Shown piece after piece: positions 7,790 through 14,292 of a DNA stretch of 15,664 bases. Made by a program: the position numbers and the translations under genes. Origin of the DNA: Peptococcaceae bacterium (GTDB taxonomy: Bacteria > Bacillota > Desulfotomaculia > Desulfotomaculales > Desulfocucumaceae). How positions within the stretch are numbered: the stretch's first letter is position 1; the number at the start of each line of letters is the position of its first letter. The notes beneath the pieces were generated by a model. The model was given only the letters and a program-made list of their open reading frames with translations. It was not told the origin of the DNA and did no database searches. Location of the stretch: NCBI GenBank assembly GCA_013336365.1, contig JAAXTT010000013.1, positions 4,982 through 20,645 on the forward strand, written 5' to 3'.

Positions 7790-7822
7790 GGAGTATCCTA
7801 TCTTTGTTAGATAGGATACTCC
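7790..7822 (+). other. Strong 14-bp hairpin between flgE and fliL
   Basis: A perfect 14-bp inverted repeat (GGAGTATCCTATCT at 7790-7803, AGATAGGATACTCC at 7809-7822) with a five-base loop TTGTT fills about half of the 72-base gap. No T-run follows on the plus strand (CGAAATGAAAGG), and the minus-strand side also lacks a proper U tract. It is therefore more likely an mRNA 3'-end stabiliser, processing site or partial attenuator than a classical terminator. It separates the highly expressed hook gene from the motor and export genes. Confidence 0.8.
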
Positions 7823-7849
7823 CGAAATGAAAGGCAGGTATAATAAGAA

Positions 7850-8338
7850 GTGGCAAAAGAAAAAGATGAAGATATCGAGGTGTTAGAAAAGCCTAAAAAA
7901 TCATCCAAATTGTTGTTGATATTATTAATTGTACTTGGGGCTGTAATTTTTTTGGCAGTACTTGCCGGGGCGATTCTTTATTTTATAGGGATTCCCGGTG
8001 TTATGCCCAAATTGAAGCCAGAGCCTCCGGCAGTCTATGTGACCAAGGATCTGGGGGAACAACTGGTTAATTTGGCAGATGAGAGTGGCGGTAGATATCT
8101 GCGGGTAAAAATTGTAATGGAGCATAAGCAGGACGAGGAATTGACCAAGGAAATCGAAGAGAAGATTCCTAATTTACATGATGTGGTATTAAGGGTATTG
8201 AGAAGTAAAACTGTTAATGATGTTTGGTCGGTGGAGCAGGAGGAAAAGCTGAAAAAAGAGATAATGAGCAGTATTAACAAGGAACTGGAGCATGGAAAGA
8301 TTGAAAGAGTACTGTTTGTCGATTTTCTTATTCAGTAG
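7850..8338 (+). CDS. fliL: Flagellar basal body-associated protein FliL
   Basis: FliL is a single-pass membrane protein that surrounds or supports the MotAB stator at the basal body and raises torque or stabilises stator attachment. The 162-residue protein has a short charged cytoplasmic N-terminus, one membrane segment at about residues 20-47, and an extracytoplasmic domain. That domain has the family pattern DLGEQLVNLAD, RYLRVKIVMEH, then a helical region and the terminal ERVLFVDFLIQ. The start is GTG 7850, preceded by GGCAGGT at 7833-7839. No motA/motB or flbD lies next to it, though these often occur here in relatives. The spacing to the switch gene downstream is 18 bases. Confidence 0.92.
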   Translation: MAKEKDEDIEVLEKPKKSSKLLLILLIVLGAVIFLAVLAGAILYFIGIPGVMPKLKPEPPAVYVTKDLGEQLVNLADESGGRYLRVKIVMEHKQDEELTKEIEEKIPNLHDVVLRVLRSKTVNDVWSVEQEEKLKKEIMSSINKELEHGKIERVLFVDFLIQ

Positions 8339-8343
8339 ATTCC

Positions 8344-8350
8344 GGAGGTG
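8344..8350 (+). promoter_or_regulatory. Ribosome binding site deciding the fliN start
   Basis: GGAGGTG sits six bases before TTG 8357. The GTG contained in this site (8348) is in frame but would lie within the binding site itself, so TTG 8357 is the preferred start, shortening the product by three residues. Confidence 0.8.
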
Positions 8351-8356
8351 CACCCC

Positions 8357-8764
8357 TTGCTAAGACAAGAGGATATTCAGGAGTTTTTAAAAAAGATGTC
8401 CGCCCCTGATGAGGTCAAAAAAGTTGAATTTCCCTCCTTTGATGCTCATGTTCCGGCTAAGAACTTAAAGGTGGGATTGAATTATCTCAATGAGGTTCAA
8501 GTTCTTATCACGGCGGAGCTTGGTCAGGCAACAATGAAAATAAAAGATATCATAAAGCTTACGGAGGGCTCTGTAATTGAGCTGGACCAGGCTGCAGGAG
8601 AGAATGCAAGAATACTTATAAACGACCAAAAAATGGGAACCGGTGGTCTGGTAATTATAGGAAACAATTTTGGCGTCAGAATAGAGAGTATTTATAATAT
8701 AAAAGGCAAGGAAACTTTAGAGGTAAGCAATAGTGGACAAAGAAATACTGATAGCTCTAATTAG
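8357..8764 (+). CDS. fliN: Small FliN/FliY-like motor switch protein
   Basis: The 135-residue protein has a SpoA (FliN C-terminal) domain at about residues 42-112, with ITAELGQATMKIKDII, GSVIELDQAAGE, and NNFGVRIESI. FliN-type proteins form the C-ring with FliM and dock FliH. Residues 2-11 (LRQEDIQEFL) resemble the LSQEEIDALL-type peptide with which FliM and FliY bind phosphorylated CheY. A short linker contains VEFPSF, similar to the linker before the FliN domain of FliY proteins. The CheC-like middle domain of FliY is absent. It is the only switch protein after FliG in this window, since fliM, full-length fliY and cheY are missing from the usual place. The start is TTG 8357. The gene overlaps fliO by 32 bases. 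FliN is certain at the domain level, while the FliY-like N-terminus is an inference from similarity by eye. Confidence 0.88.
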   Translation: MLRQEDIQEFLKKMSAPDEVKKVEFPSFDAHVPAKNLKVGLNYLNEVQVLITAELGQATMKIKDIIKLTEGSVIELDQAAGENARILINDQKMGTGGLVIIGNNFGVRIESIYNIKGKETLEVSNSGQRNTDSSN

Positions 8765-9095
8765 AACAATAATTATTTTGCCGATAGTTGCAGCTTTGGC
8801 CTATTTTTTCATAAAATATGGCCTGGGCAGACGAGTTTGGGCAAATGGCGGAAGACGAAGAATGAGAGTTGTGGAGCAGTTGCCTTTGGGACCAAAGACT
8901 GCAATAAGCTTGGTAGAGATTGATGGTAAGTATATTCTCCTCAGCCATTCAGAAAATAATTCTTCCTTAATCAAGGAGCTGGATCGGTTGCCGGATATTA
9001 TCGAGCAGCCTGAACTTAAGGAAATTGAGTGGCAGTCGTTATTGAATAAAATAAAAGATTTTGTTAACTCATTAAAGAATAGGAAAGGAAAATAG
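8733..9095 (+). CDS. fliO: Flagellar export assembly protein FliO
   Basis: FliO is a small membrane protein that helps assemble the FliP ring of the export gate. The 120-residue product has one membrane segment at about residues 5-28 and a basic cytoplasmic stretch (GRRVWANGGRRRMR). A beta-type domain follows, with the family-like pattern VVEQLPLGPKTAISLVEIDGKYILL. FliO is weakly conserved, but this pattern plus its position directly before fliP is convincing. The start is GTG 8733 with AGAGGT at 8719-8724. It begins 32 bases inside fliN, so translation is probably coupled. There is no cleavable signal peptide, unlike some longer FliO/FliZ proteins. Confidence 0.88.
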   Translation: MDKEILIALIRTIIILPIVAALAYFFIKYGLGRRVWANGGRRRMRVVEQLPLGPKTAISLVEIDGKYILLSHSENNSSLIKELDRLPDIIEQPELKEIEWQSLLNKIKDFVNSLKNRKGK

Positions 9096-9181
9096 ATTTT
9101 CGTAATTATTAATTATCTTTTTATAAATTAGCGGCAATATACAGCTGCAACCGAAAAAAGGCTAAGTGTAGGAGCATAAGG

Positions 9182-9925
9182 ATGAAGCGGATATTATATT
9201 TGGTATTGATGGTTAGCATCTTGTTATTGACGGTTACAGCAGCAAATGCTGAACCCTTACCCGGGGTCAATCTGAGTGTGAATACAGCAGACTCACCGGG
9301 TGAAGTGGTAGACAGCTTAAGATTGCTTGTTTTATTGAGTCTGATTGCCTTGGCACCGGCATTTATTTTAATGGTGACAAGCTTTACCAGAATTATTGTA
9401 GTTCTTTCTCTGTTGAGGGGAGCTATCGGTGTGGCAATGACACCTCCCAACCAAGTACTGGTTGGGTTAGCGTTGTTTCTGACGATGTTTGTTATGGCGC
9501 CTACCTATAATCAGATTAATGAAAATGCATTAAAGCCATATATAGCTAACCAGATCAGCCAGGAAAAGGCAATGGATGAAGCGTACAAGCCCTTAAGAGT
9601 ATTTATGCTTAAACAGACCCGGGAAAAAGACCTGTCCTTATTCTACAGTATTTCAAAGGAAAAGCGTCCCAACAGTCCTGAGGACGTTCCCCTGACTTTG
9701 CTGTCCCCAGCATTTATGATTAGTGAACTTAAAACAGCTTTTCAAATGGGGTTCATGCTATATGTACCCTTTTTGGTTGTTGATATGGTGGTGGCAAGTA
9801 CTTTGATGTCAATGGGTATGTTTATGCTACCGCCGGTCATGATTTCTCTGCCCTTCAAGCTACTGCTGTTTGTTATGGTGGATGGCTGGTATCTGGTAGT
9901 AAAATCCCTGGTGGAGAGCTTTTGA
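9182..9925 (+). CDS. fliP: Flagellar export gate protein FliP
   Basis: FliP forms the pentameric core of the export gate, with FliQ and FliR. The 247-residue product begins with a cleavable-looking signal peptide (hydrophobic residues 4-20, likely cut after ANA at 21-23), normal for FliP. Membrane segments lie at about residues 46-78, 91-107, 190-218 and 222-243. Conserved stretches include LAPAFILMVTSFTRI, TPPNQVLVGLALFLT and the C-terminal LPPVMISLPFKLLLF. GGAG at 9171-9174 (within TAGGAG) lies seven bases before the ATG. An 86-base AT-rich gap separates it from fliO. It contains no gene and no convincing promoter. Confidence 0.97.
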   Translation: MKRILYLVLMVSILLLTVTAANAEPLPGVNLSVNTADSPGEVVDSLRLLVLLSLIALAPAFILMVTSFTRIIVVLSLLRGAIGVAMTPPNQVLVGLALFLTMFVMAPTYNQINENALKPYIANQISQEKAMDEAYKPLRVFMLKQTREKDLSLFYSISKEKRPNSPEDVPLTLLSPAFMISELKTAFQMGFMLYVPFLVVDMVVASTLMSMGMFMLPPVMISLPFKLLLFVMVDGWYLVVKSLVESF

Positions 9926-9947
9926 GGTAAGTTTTGCTGTTTTTTAG

Positions 9948-9965
9948 GCCGATTAAAAAATCGGC
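9948..9965 (+). other. Short hairpin between fliP and fliQ
   Basis: GCCGATT (9948-9954) pairs with AATCGGC (9959-9965) around an AAAA loop, giving a 7-bp stem that a G-T pair can extend by one. The plus-strand sequence after it is TATCTATTCTTT, only moderately T-rich, and fliQ must be transcribed, so it is not a full terminator. It may modulate expression or be incidental. Confidence 0.45.
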
Positions 9966-9989
9966 TATCTATTCTTTGGAGATGCAACA

Positions 9990-10259
9990 ATGACAGATTC
10001 CTTTGTTTTACAGACTATTAGAGATGCAATGATGATGGTTCTTATAGTTGCAGTACCTATATTGACCGGTGGTATGCTGGTGGGTCTTATTGTCAGCATT
10101 TTCCAGGCAACAACCCAGATACAGGAGCAGTCCTTAAGCTTTATTCCCAAGCTGATAGTGGTCATCTTACTGATGGTAGTTTTAGCGCCTTGGATTATCA
10201 ATGTAATGGTGGGCTTTACCACAGAAATTTTCAGCAAGCTCCCGGAACTGACAAAGTGA
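9990..10259 (+). CDS. fliQ: Flagellar export gate protein FliQ
   Basis: FliQ is an 89-residue, two-helix membrane subunit that packs around the FliP/FliR complex in the export gate. Hydrophobic segments lie at about residues 15-38 and 53-76, joined by the conserved loop FQATTQIQEQSLSFIPK. The length is standard. The ATG at 9990 has GGAG (9978-9981) eight bases upstream. A 64-base gap with a small hairpin precedes it and a 98-base gap follows. Nothing unusual is seen in the protein. Confidence 0.97.
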   Translation: MTDSFVLQTIRDAMMMVLIVAVPILTGGMLVGLIVSIFQATTQIQEQSLSFIPKLIVVILLMVVLAPWIINVMVGFTTEIFSKLPELTK

Positions 10260-10282
10260 CAGAAGATATAGGTTTAGTATAG

Positions 10283-10310
10283 TTGCTAAATTTCAAGTTA
10301 GGATTATTAT
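10283..10310 (+). promoter_or_regulatory. Possible weak internal promoter before fliR
   Basis: TTGCTA (10283-10288) and TATTAT (10305-10310) are 16 bases apart in the 98-base gap between fliQ and fliR. They match the vegetative consensus at four and five of six positions. In AT-rich intergenic DNA this can occur by chance. The rest of the gap holds only a weak AGGATT/AGTCCT inverted repeat. Confidence 0.25.
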
Positions 10311-10357
10311 AGTCCTTCACAGACCTTAATACAGCTGTAAAGTCAGAGGTATAGCCA

Positions 10358-11131
10358 ATGTTAAACTTCGAATTGGTTGCAGTTTTTTTTATGGTTTTTG
10401 CCAGAATAACCTCATTTATTGTTATATTTCCCATATTTGGCGGCAATAATGTGCCTGTACAGGTCAAAGCAGGTATGTCATTGATTATTTCTTTGGTTTT
10501 ACTTCCTATTATCAGTTTTCAATTTCCAACCACTGAGGTAAGTCTTTTGCTCTATGTCCTTATGGTTTTGAGAGAGGCGGCAGTAGGACTTCTTTCCGGT
10601 TTGGTTTGCAGTTATATTCTACAGATTTTCAGTATGGTTGGACAGATTTTTGATTTGCATATAGGCTTTCTGATGGCATCATTTTATGACCAGACATTGG
10701 GTCAAACAACACTTACCGCCAGATTTCTGTACATGTCCGGGATAGTCTTGTTTTTTACTTTGGATGGGCATCATATGGTTCTGACAGGACTGGCTAAAAG
10801 CTTTGAAATGGTACCTCTTAATACCGCAGTTTTTAGTGGTGTCAGTATGAGTCTATTGATAAAATCCTTCTCAAAAATGATTACTATGGCAGTACAAATA
10901 AGTGCGCCTATTATAGCAGTAGTGCTGATTGTCGACATATGCTTGGGTTTATTGGGCAGAATTGCGCCTCAAATGAATATCTTTATGATGGGCTTTACTA
11001 TTAAAATCGGAGTGGGTATCCTTACTCTCGCCATTCTTTTACCTTTAATGGGAGTGGTTTTCCAGTCCTTATTCAGACAGATGGAAAAGGATTTATATAC
11101 GATTTTAAAGGGGTTGGTTCAGGTTGGCTGA
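10358..11131 (+). CDS. fliR: Flagellar export gate protein FliR
   Basis: FliR is the single-copy membrane subunit that closes the helical export gate and interacts with FlhB. The 257-residue product has several hydrophobic segments, at about residues 6-27, 38-56, 62-95, 122-145, 175-198 and 208-236. The family-like motif GQIFDLHIGFLMASFYD is near residues 95-111, and the gate-forming region continues with the Q-T-L-T-A-R-F pattern. AGAGGT (10345-10350) lies seven bases before the ATG. Its end overlaps flhB by eight bases. In some clostridia fliR and flhB are fused, but here they remain separate genes in different frames. Confidence 0.96.
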   Translation: MLNFELVAVFFMVFARITSFIVIFPIFGGNNVPVQVKAGMSLIISLVLLPIISFQFPTTEVSLLLYVLMVLREAAVGLLSGLVCSYILQIFSMVGQIFDLHIGFLMASFYDQTLGQTTLTARFLYMSGIVLFFTLDGHHMVLTGLAKSFEMVPLNTAVFSGVSMSLLIKSFSKMITMAVQISAPIIAVVLIVDICLGLLGRIAPQMNIFMMGFTIKIGVGILTLAILLPLMGVVFQSLFRQMEKDLYTILKGLVQVG

Positions 11132-12188
11132 GAGCAGTCAGGAAAAAACCGAACAACCCACTCCCCGGAAGCTTCAGGATGCAAAGAAAAAGGGGCAGGT
11201 GGCAAAAAGCAAGGACCTTTCTGCAGCTTTAGTTCTAATGGCTGCAGTGCTTTTTTTCTTTATGTACAGCAATGAAACAGTAGTAAGCATGGGGGGATAT
11301 TTGTCTTGGTATTTCAGCAACTGCTTTTCCTTTAATCTTCCGGATGACCAGATGTACACAGTTATGGTCAATAGCCTGCTTGAGGTTGTGACCTTAGTTG
11401 TTCCGCTGATATTATTTATTATGGCTATGGGATTTATTGCCAATGTTTTGCAAACAGGTTTTTTTATATCCTCCGATGCGGTCGCACCTAAATTTGAAAG
11501 AATGAATCCTATTGAGGGCATTAAAAAACTTTTGAGTGTGGACAGCTTGGTTGAAATGGTGAAGAGCATACTGAAGATACTTGTTGTAGGCATAGTCAGT
11601 TATGTAGTAGCAATTAAGTATATTCCGGAAATGCTGATGATATATTTTAAAAATCCTCAGCTGGAGATACTGGAAATTGTTTCAGTTCTGCTGGTAATTG
11701 CCTTTTCAGGCGGGATGGTATTTTTGGTTTTAGCAATGATTGATTTTTATTATCAAAAATATTCCTTTAATAAAAAAATGAAAATGTCAATGCAGGAAGT
11801 CAAGGATGAGTACAAAAACTCCGAAGGAGATCCTCAGATAAAGGGGTGGCTCAGGAAACGGCAAAGAGAGATTGCAATGAACAGGATTAGTGAAGAGGTA
11901 CCAAAGGCCACAGTAGTTCTTACCAACCCTATTCATTATGCTGTTGCTTTGAAATATGAGGAAGGAATTAGCAAGGCCCCTGTGGTTTTAGCCAAAGGAG
12001 CCGGGGATATTGCCCTTCGGGTCAAGGAAGTGGCTGCAAATTATAATATCCCTATAATAGAGAATCCTCCTTTGGCCAGGCTACTTTTCAAGCAGGTGGA
12101 GGTTGGCAGTGAGATACCTGTTGAGCTTTATCAGACAGTAGCTGAGGTTCTGGCTATGGTTTACAAAATTAAAACGAGGCAGTATTGA
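11124..12188 (+). CDS. flhB: Flagellar export switch protein FlhB
   Basis: FlhB controls the substrate class exported. FliK triggers its switch after the cytoplasmic domain has cleaved itself at an N-P bond. The 354-residue product has the conserved N-terminus EKTEQPTPRKLQDAKKKG, four membrane segments (about residues 32-50, 85-110, 145-167 and 183-207), and a cytoplasmic domain after a basic linker with the EVKDEYKNSEGDP motif. The cleavage motif reads N268-P269-I270-H271, so the usual Thr of NPTH is Ile. The residues on either side of the scissile bond are intact. The start is TTG 11124, with AAAGGGG at 11107-11113, eight bases inside fliR. The FlhB family call is certain, and cleavage proficiency is expected but not shown. 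Confidence 0.97.
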   Translation: MAESSQEKTEQPTPRKLQDAKKKGQVAKSKDLSAALVLMAAVLFFFMYSNETVVSMGGYLSWYFSNCFSFNLPDDQMYTVMVNSLLEVVTLVVPLILFIMAMGFIANVLQTGFFISSDAVAPKFERMNPIEGIKKLLSVDSLVEMVKSILKILVVGIVSYVVAIKYIPEMLMIYFKNPQLEILEIVSVLLVIAFSGGMVFLVLAMIDFYYQKYSFNKKMKMSMQEVKDEYKNSEGDPQIKGWLRKRQREIAMNRISEEVPKATVVLTNPIHYAVALKYEEGISKAPVVLAKGAGDIALRVKEVAANYNIPIIENPPLARLLFKQVEVGSEIPVELYQTVAEVLAMVYKIKTRQY

Positions 12189-12225
12189 TTAACCGGTTGG
12201 GGTTTTTAGGATCAGGAGGATATTA

Positions 12226-14292
12226 ATGGGTCTGACAGCTATACTTACTAATTTGAAAAAATTCACAGATTTAATAGTAGCAGGCATGGTAATAGGCATT
12301 TTGTTGATAATTATTGTGCCGATACCACCCTTTTTAATTGATATATTTTTGGTAATAAGCATCAGCTTAGCCATGATAATTCTGATGATTACTATGTTTA
12401 CCACTGAGCCTTTGCAGTTTTCAATTTTTCCTGCCCTGCTTCTGGTAACAACCCTTTACAGGCTGGCCTTGAATATTTCCTCGTCCCGCTTGATTTTGGG
12501 ACAGGCCCAGGCGGGAGAAGTTATTCACTCCTTTGGCACCTTTGTGGCGGGCAATAACTATATTGTTGGTTTTATTGTCTTTATTATTATCACCATTATT
12601 CAGTTTGTGGTTATTACCAGTGGTTCAGGCCGGGTAGCCGAGGTTTCGGCGAGATTCACCCTTGATGCAATGCCCGGAAAGCAGATGAGTATCGATGCAG
12701 ATTTTAACTCAGGCTTAATCAGTGAGGCTGAGGCGAGAGATAAAAGACGAAACCTGCAGAGAGAGGCAGATTTCTTTGGCTCCATGGATGGTGCCAGCAA
12801 GTTTGTAAGGGGGGATGCCATCGCAGGGATATTGATTATAATAATCAATATTGTAGGTGGCATTGCCATTGGCCTTTTCCAAATGGGAATGGGCTTTGAG
12901 GAAGCTCTGCAGCTCTATACTATTTTGACCATCGGGGATGGACTGGTAACTCAGGTTCCTGCTTTGCTTATATCTACCTCAGCAGGCATTTTGGTCACCA
13001 GAGCCACCTCTGACAGCACCTTTGGAGATGAAATTACTGCTCAGTTTACCCGTTTTCCAAGGACTATTTTTATGGCTGCCGGGGTAATATTTATTTTGGG
13101 TCTGGTACCTGCCATGCCTAATTTTCTTTTTCTGGCTTCTGCTTCTGTTTTAGGCTATATTGGGTATAGTCTGACCAGAAAGACCAAAATTCAGGCTGTA
13201 GCTGAGAAAGAGGTTGCTGCCCAAGAAAAGGCTATGCAGAAAAAAGAGCCGGAGAGCATTACTACCTTATTTCAGGTGGAGCCTTTGCAGATAGAAATAG
13301 GATATAATCTGATAACTCTTACTGATGAAAATAATGGTGGGGATTTATTAAGCAGATTATCGGCAGTAAGAAGGCAGCTGGCCATAGAGCTGGGAATTTA
13401 TGTCAGACCAATAAGAATAAGGGATAATCTGCAGCTGTCTTCAAACAGCTATGTATTTAAAATAAGAGGTGAAGAGGCGGCATCCGGTGAATTAATGCCG
13501 GGATATTATCTGGCAATGGACCCTTCCGGCAAGGAAACGGCCTTGGATGGAATACCTACCAAGGAGCCGACCTTTGGTTTAGATGCTTGGTGGGTTCAGC
13601 CCTCCGAGAGAGAGAATGCCGAAATGATGGGAATGACAGTGGTAGACAGCTCTACGGTTTTGGTTACCCATCTGACAGAATTTATCAAGGTTAATTCCTA
13701 CCAGCTTCTTGGTCGGCAGGAAGTCAGAGAATTGATTGATGTTTTGAAGGAAAAGGAACCGGCAGTGATAGAGGAGCTCTCCCCTGAAATAATAAGCGTC
13801 GGTGAAATCCAAAAGGTTCTCCAAAGCTTACTGAGGGAAAGATTGCCAATCAGAGATCTGGTGACTATTTTTGAGTCTATCTCAGATGGTTCAAGGATAA
13901 ACAGAGATATAGATTTTCTTACCGAGCATGTAAGGCAGGCAATGTCTAGAACAATCTGCCATCAATATGTAAATCAGGAAAGAAAGCTTGAGGTTATGAC
14001 TTTGCATCCAAAGCTGGAGGATACTATCTCAAACTCCATTCAGCAGACCCAGCTGGGAAGCTATCCTGTGCTTGAGCCAGGCCTTGCCAGACAAATTCTC
14101 GAGGCTATTGGTGAAACTGTTCAGACTGTTACCATGAGAGGTATGCTGCCAATAATACTTTGTTCTCCAAAGGTTAGGTTGCCTTTGAAGAGATTTACCG
14201 AAAGGCATTTGCCGGAGCTTGCCGTTATTTCGCTTAATGAGATAACTCATGATATTGAGGTAGAGATTGTGGGAACGGTGGTGGTTAGTTGA
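12226..14292 (+). CDS. flhA: Flagellar export platform protein FlhA
   Basis: FlhA is the main ion-conducting and chaperone-docking component of the export gate, forming a nonameric cytoplasmic ring. The 688 residues match the family. The N-terminal 315 residues hold about eight membrane segments. They include the conserved TTLYRLALNISSSRLIL region (about 75-91), LDAMPGKQMSIDAD (about 146-159) and IGDGLVTQVPALL (236-248). A charged Ala/Lys/Glu linker (about 320-345) leads to the cytoplasmic export domain, which ends in the family-typical EITHDIEVEIVGTVVV. AGGAGG at 12214-12219 gives ATG 12226 the best initiation site in the second half of the window. The stop codon overlaps the flhF start by four bases. 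Confidence 0.98.
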   Translation: MGLTAILTNLKKFTDLIVAGMVIGILLIIIVPIPPFLIDIFLVISISLAMIILMITMFTTEPLQFSIFPALLLVTTLYRLALNISSSRLILGQAQAGEVIHSFGTFVAGNNYIVGFIVFIIITIIQFVVITSGSGRVAEVSARFTLDAMPGKQMSIDADFNSGLISEAEARDKRRNLQREADFFGSMDGASKFVRGDAIAGILIIIINIVGGIAIGLFQMGMGFEEALQLYTILTIGDGLVTQVPALLISTSAGILVTRATSDSTFGDEITAQFTRFPRTIFMAAGVIFILGLVPAMPNFLFLASASVLGYIGYSLTRKTKIQAVAEKEVAAQEKAMQKKEPESITTLFQVEPLQIEIGYNLITLTDENNGGDLLSRLSAVRRQLAIELGIYVRPIRIRDNLQLSSNSYVFKIRGEEAASGELMPGYYLAMDPSGKETALDGIPTKEPTFGLDAWWVQPSERENAEMMGMTVVDSSTVLVTHLTEFIKVNSYQLLGRQEVRELIDVLKEKEPAVIEELSPEIISVGEIQKVLQSLLRERLPIRDLVTIFESISDGSRINRDIDFLTEHVRQAMSRTICHQYVNQERKLEVMTLHPKLEDTISNSIQQTQLGSYPVLEPGLARQILEAIGETVQTVTMRGMLPIILCSPKVRLPLKRFTERHLPELAVISLNEITHDIEVEIVGTVVVS

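Noticed and set aside
9102..9116. AT-rich inverted repeat TAATTATTAATTA in the fliO-fliP gap.
   Set aside because: The arms are separated by one base, cannot form a stable RNA stem, and are expected by chance in AT-rich sequence.
9948..9965. Intrinsic terminator between fliP and fliQ.
   Set aside because: The stem is only 7 bp, the following sequence lacks a real T-run, and fliQ and fliR must be transcribed with fliP. I kept it only as a hairpin.
11174..11593. A 139-codon minus-strand open frame opposite flhB, and similar hydrophobic ones opposite flhA and fliP.
   Set aside because: Ile/Thr/Ser-rich translations are the normal antisense image of membrane-protein genes. No independent coding signal is present.
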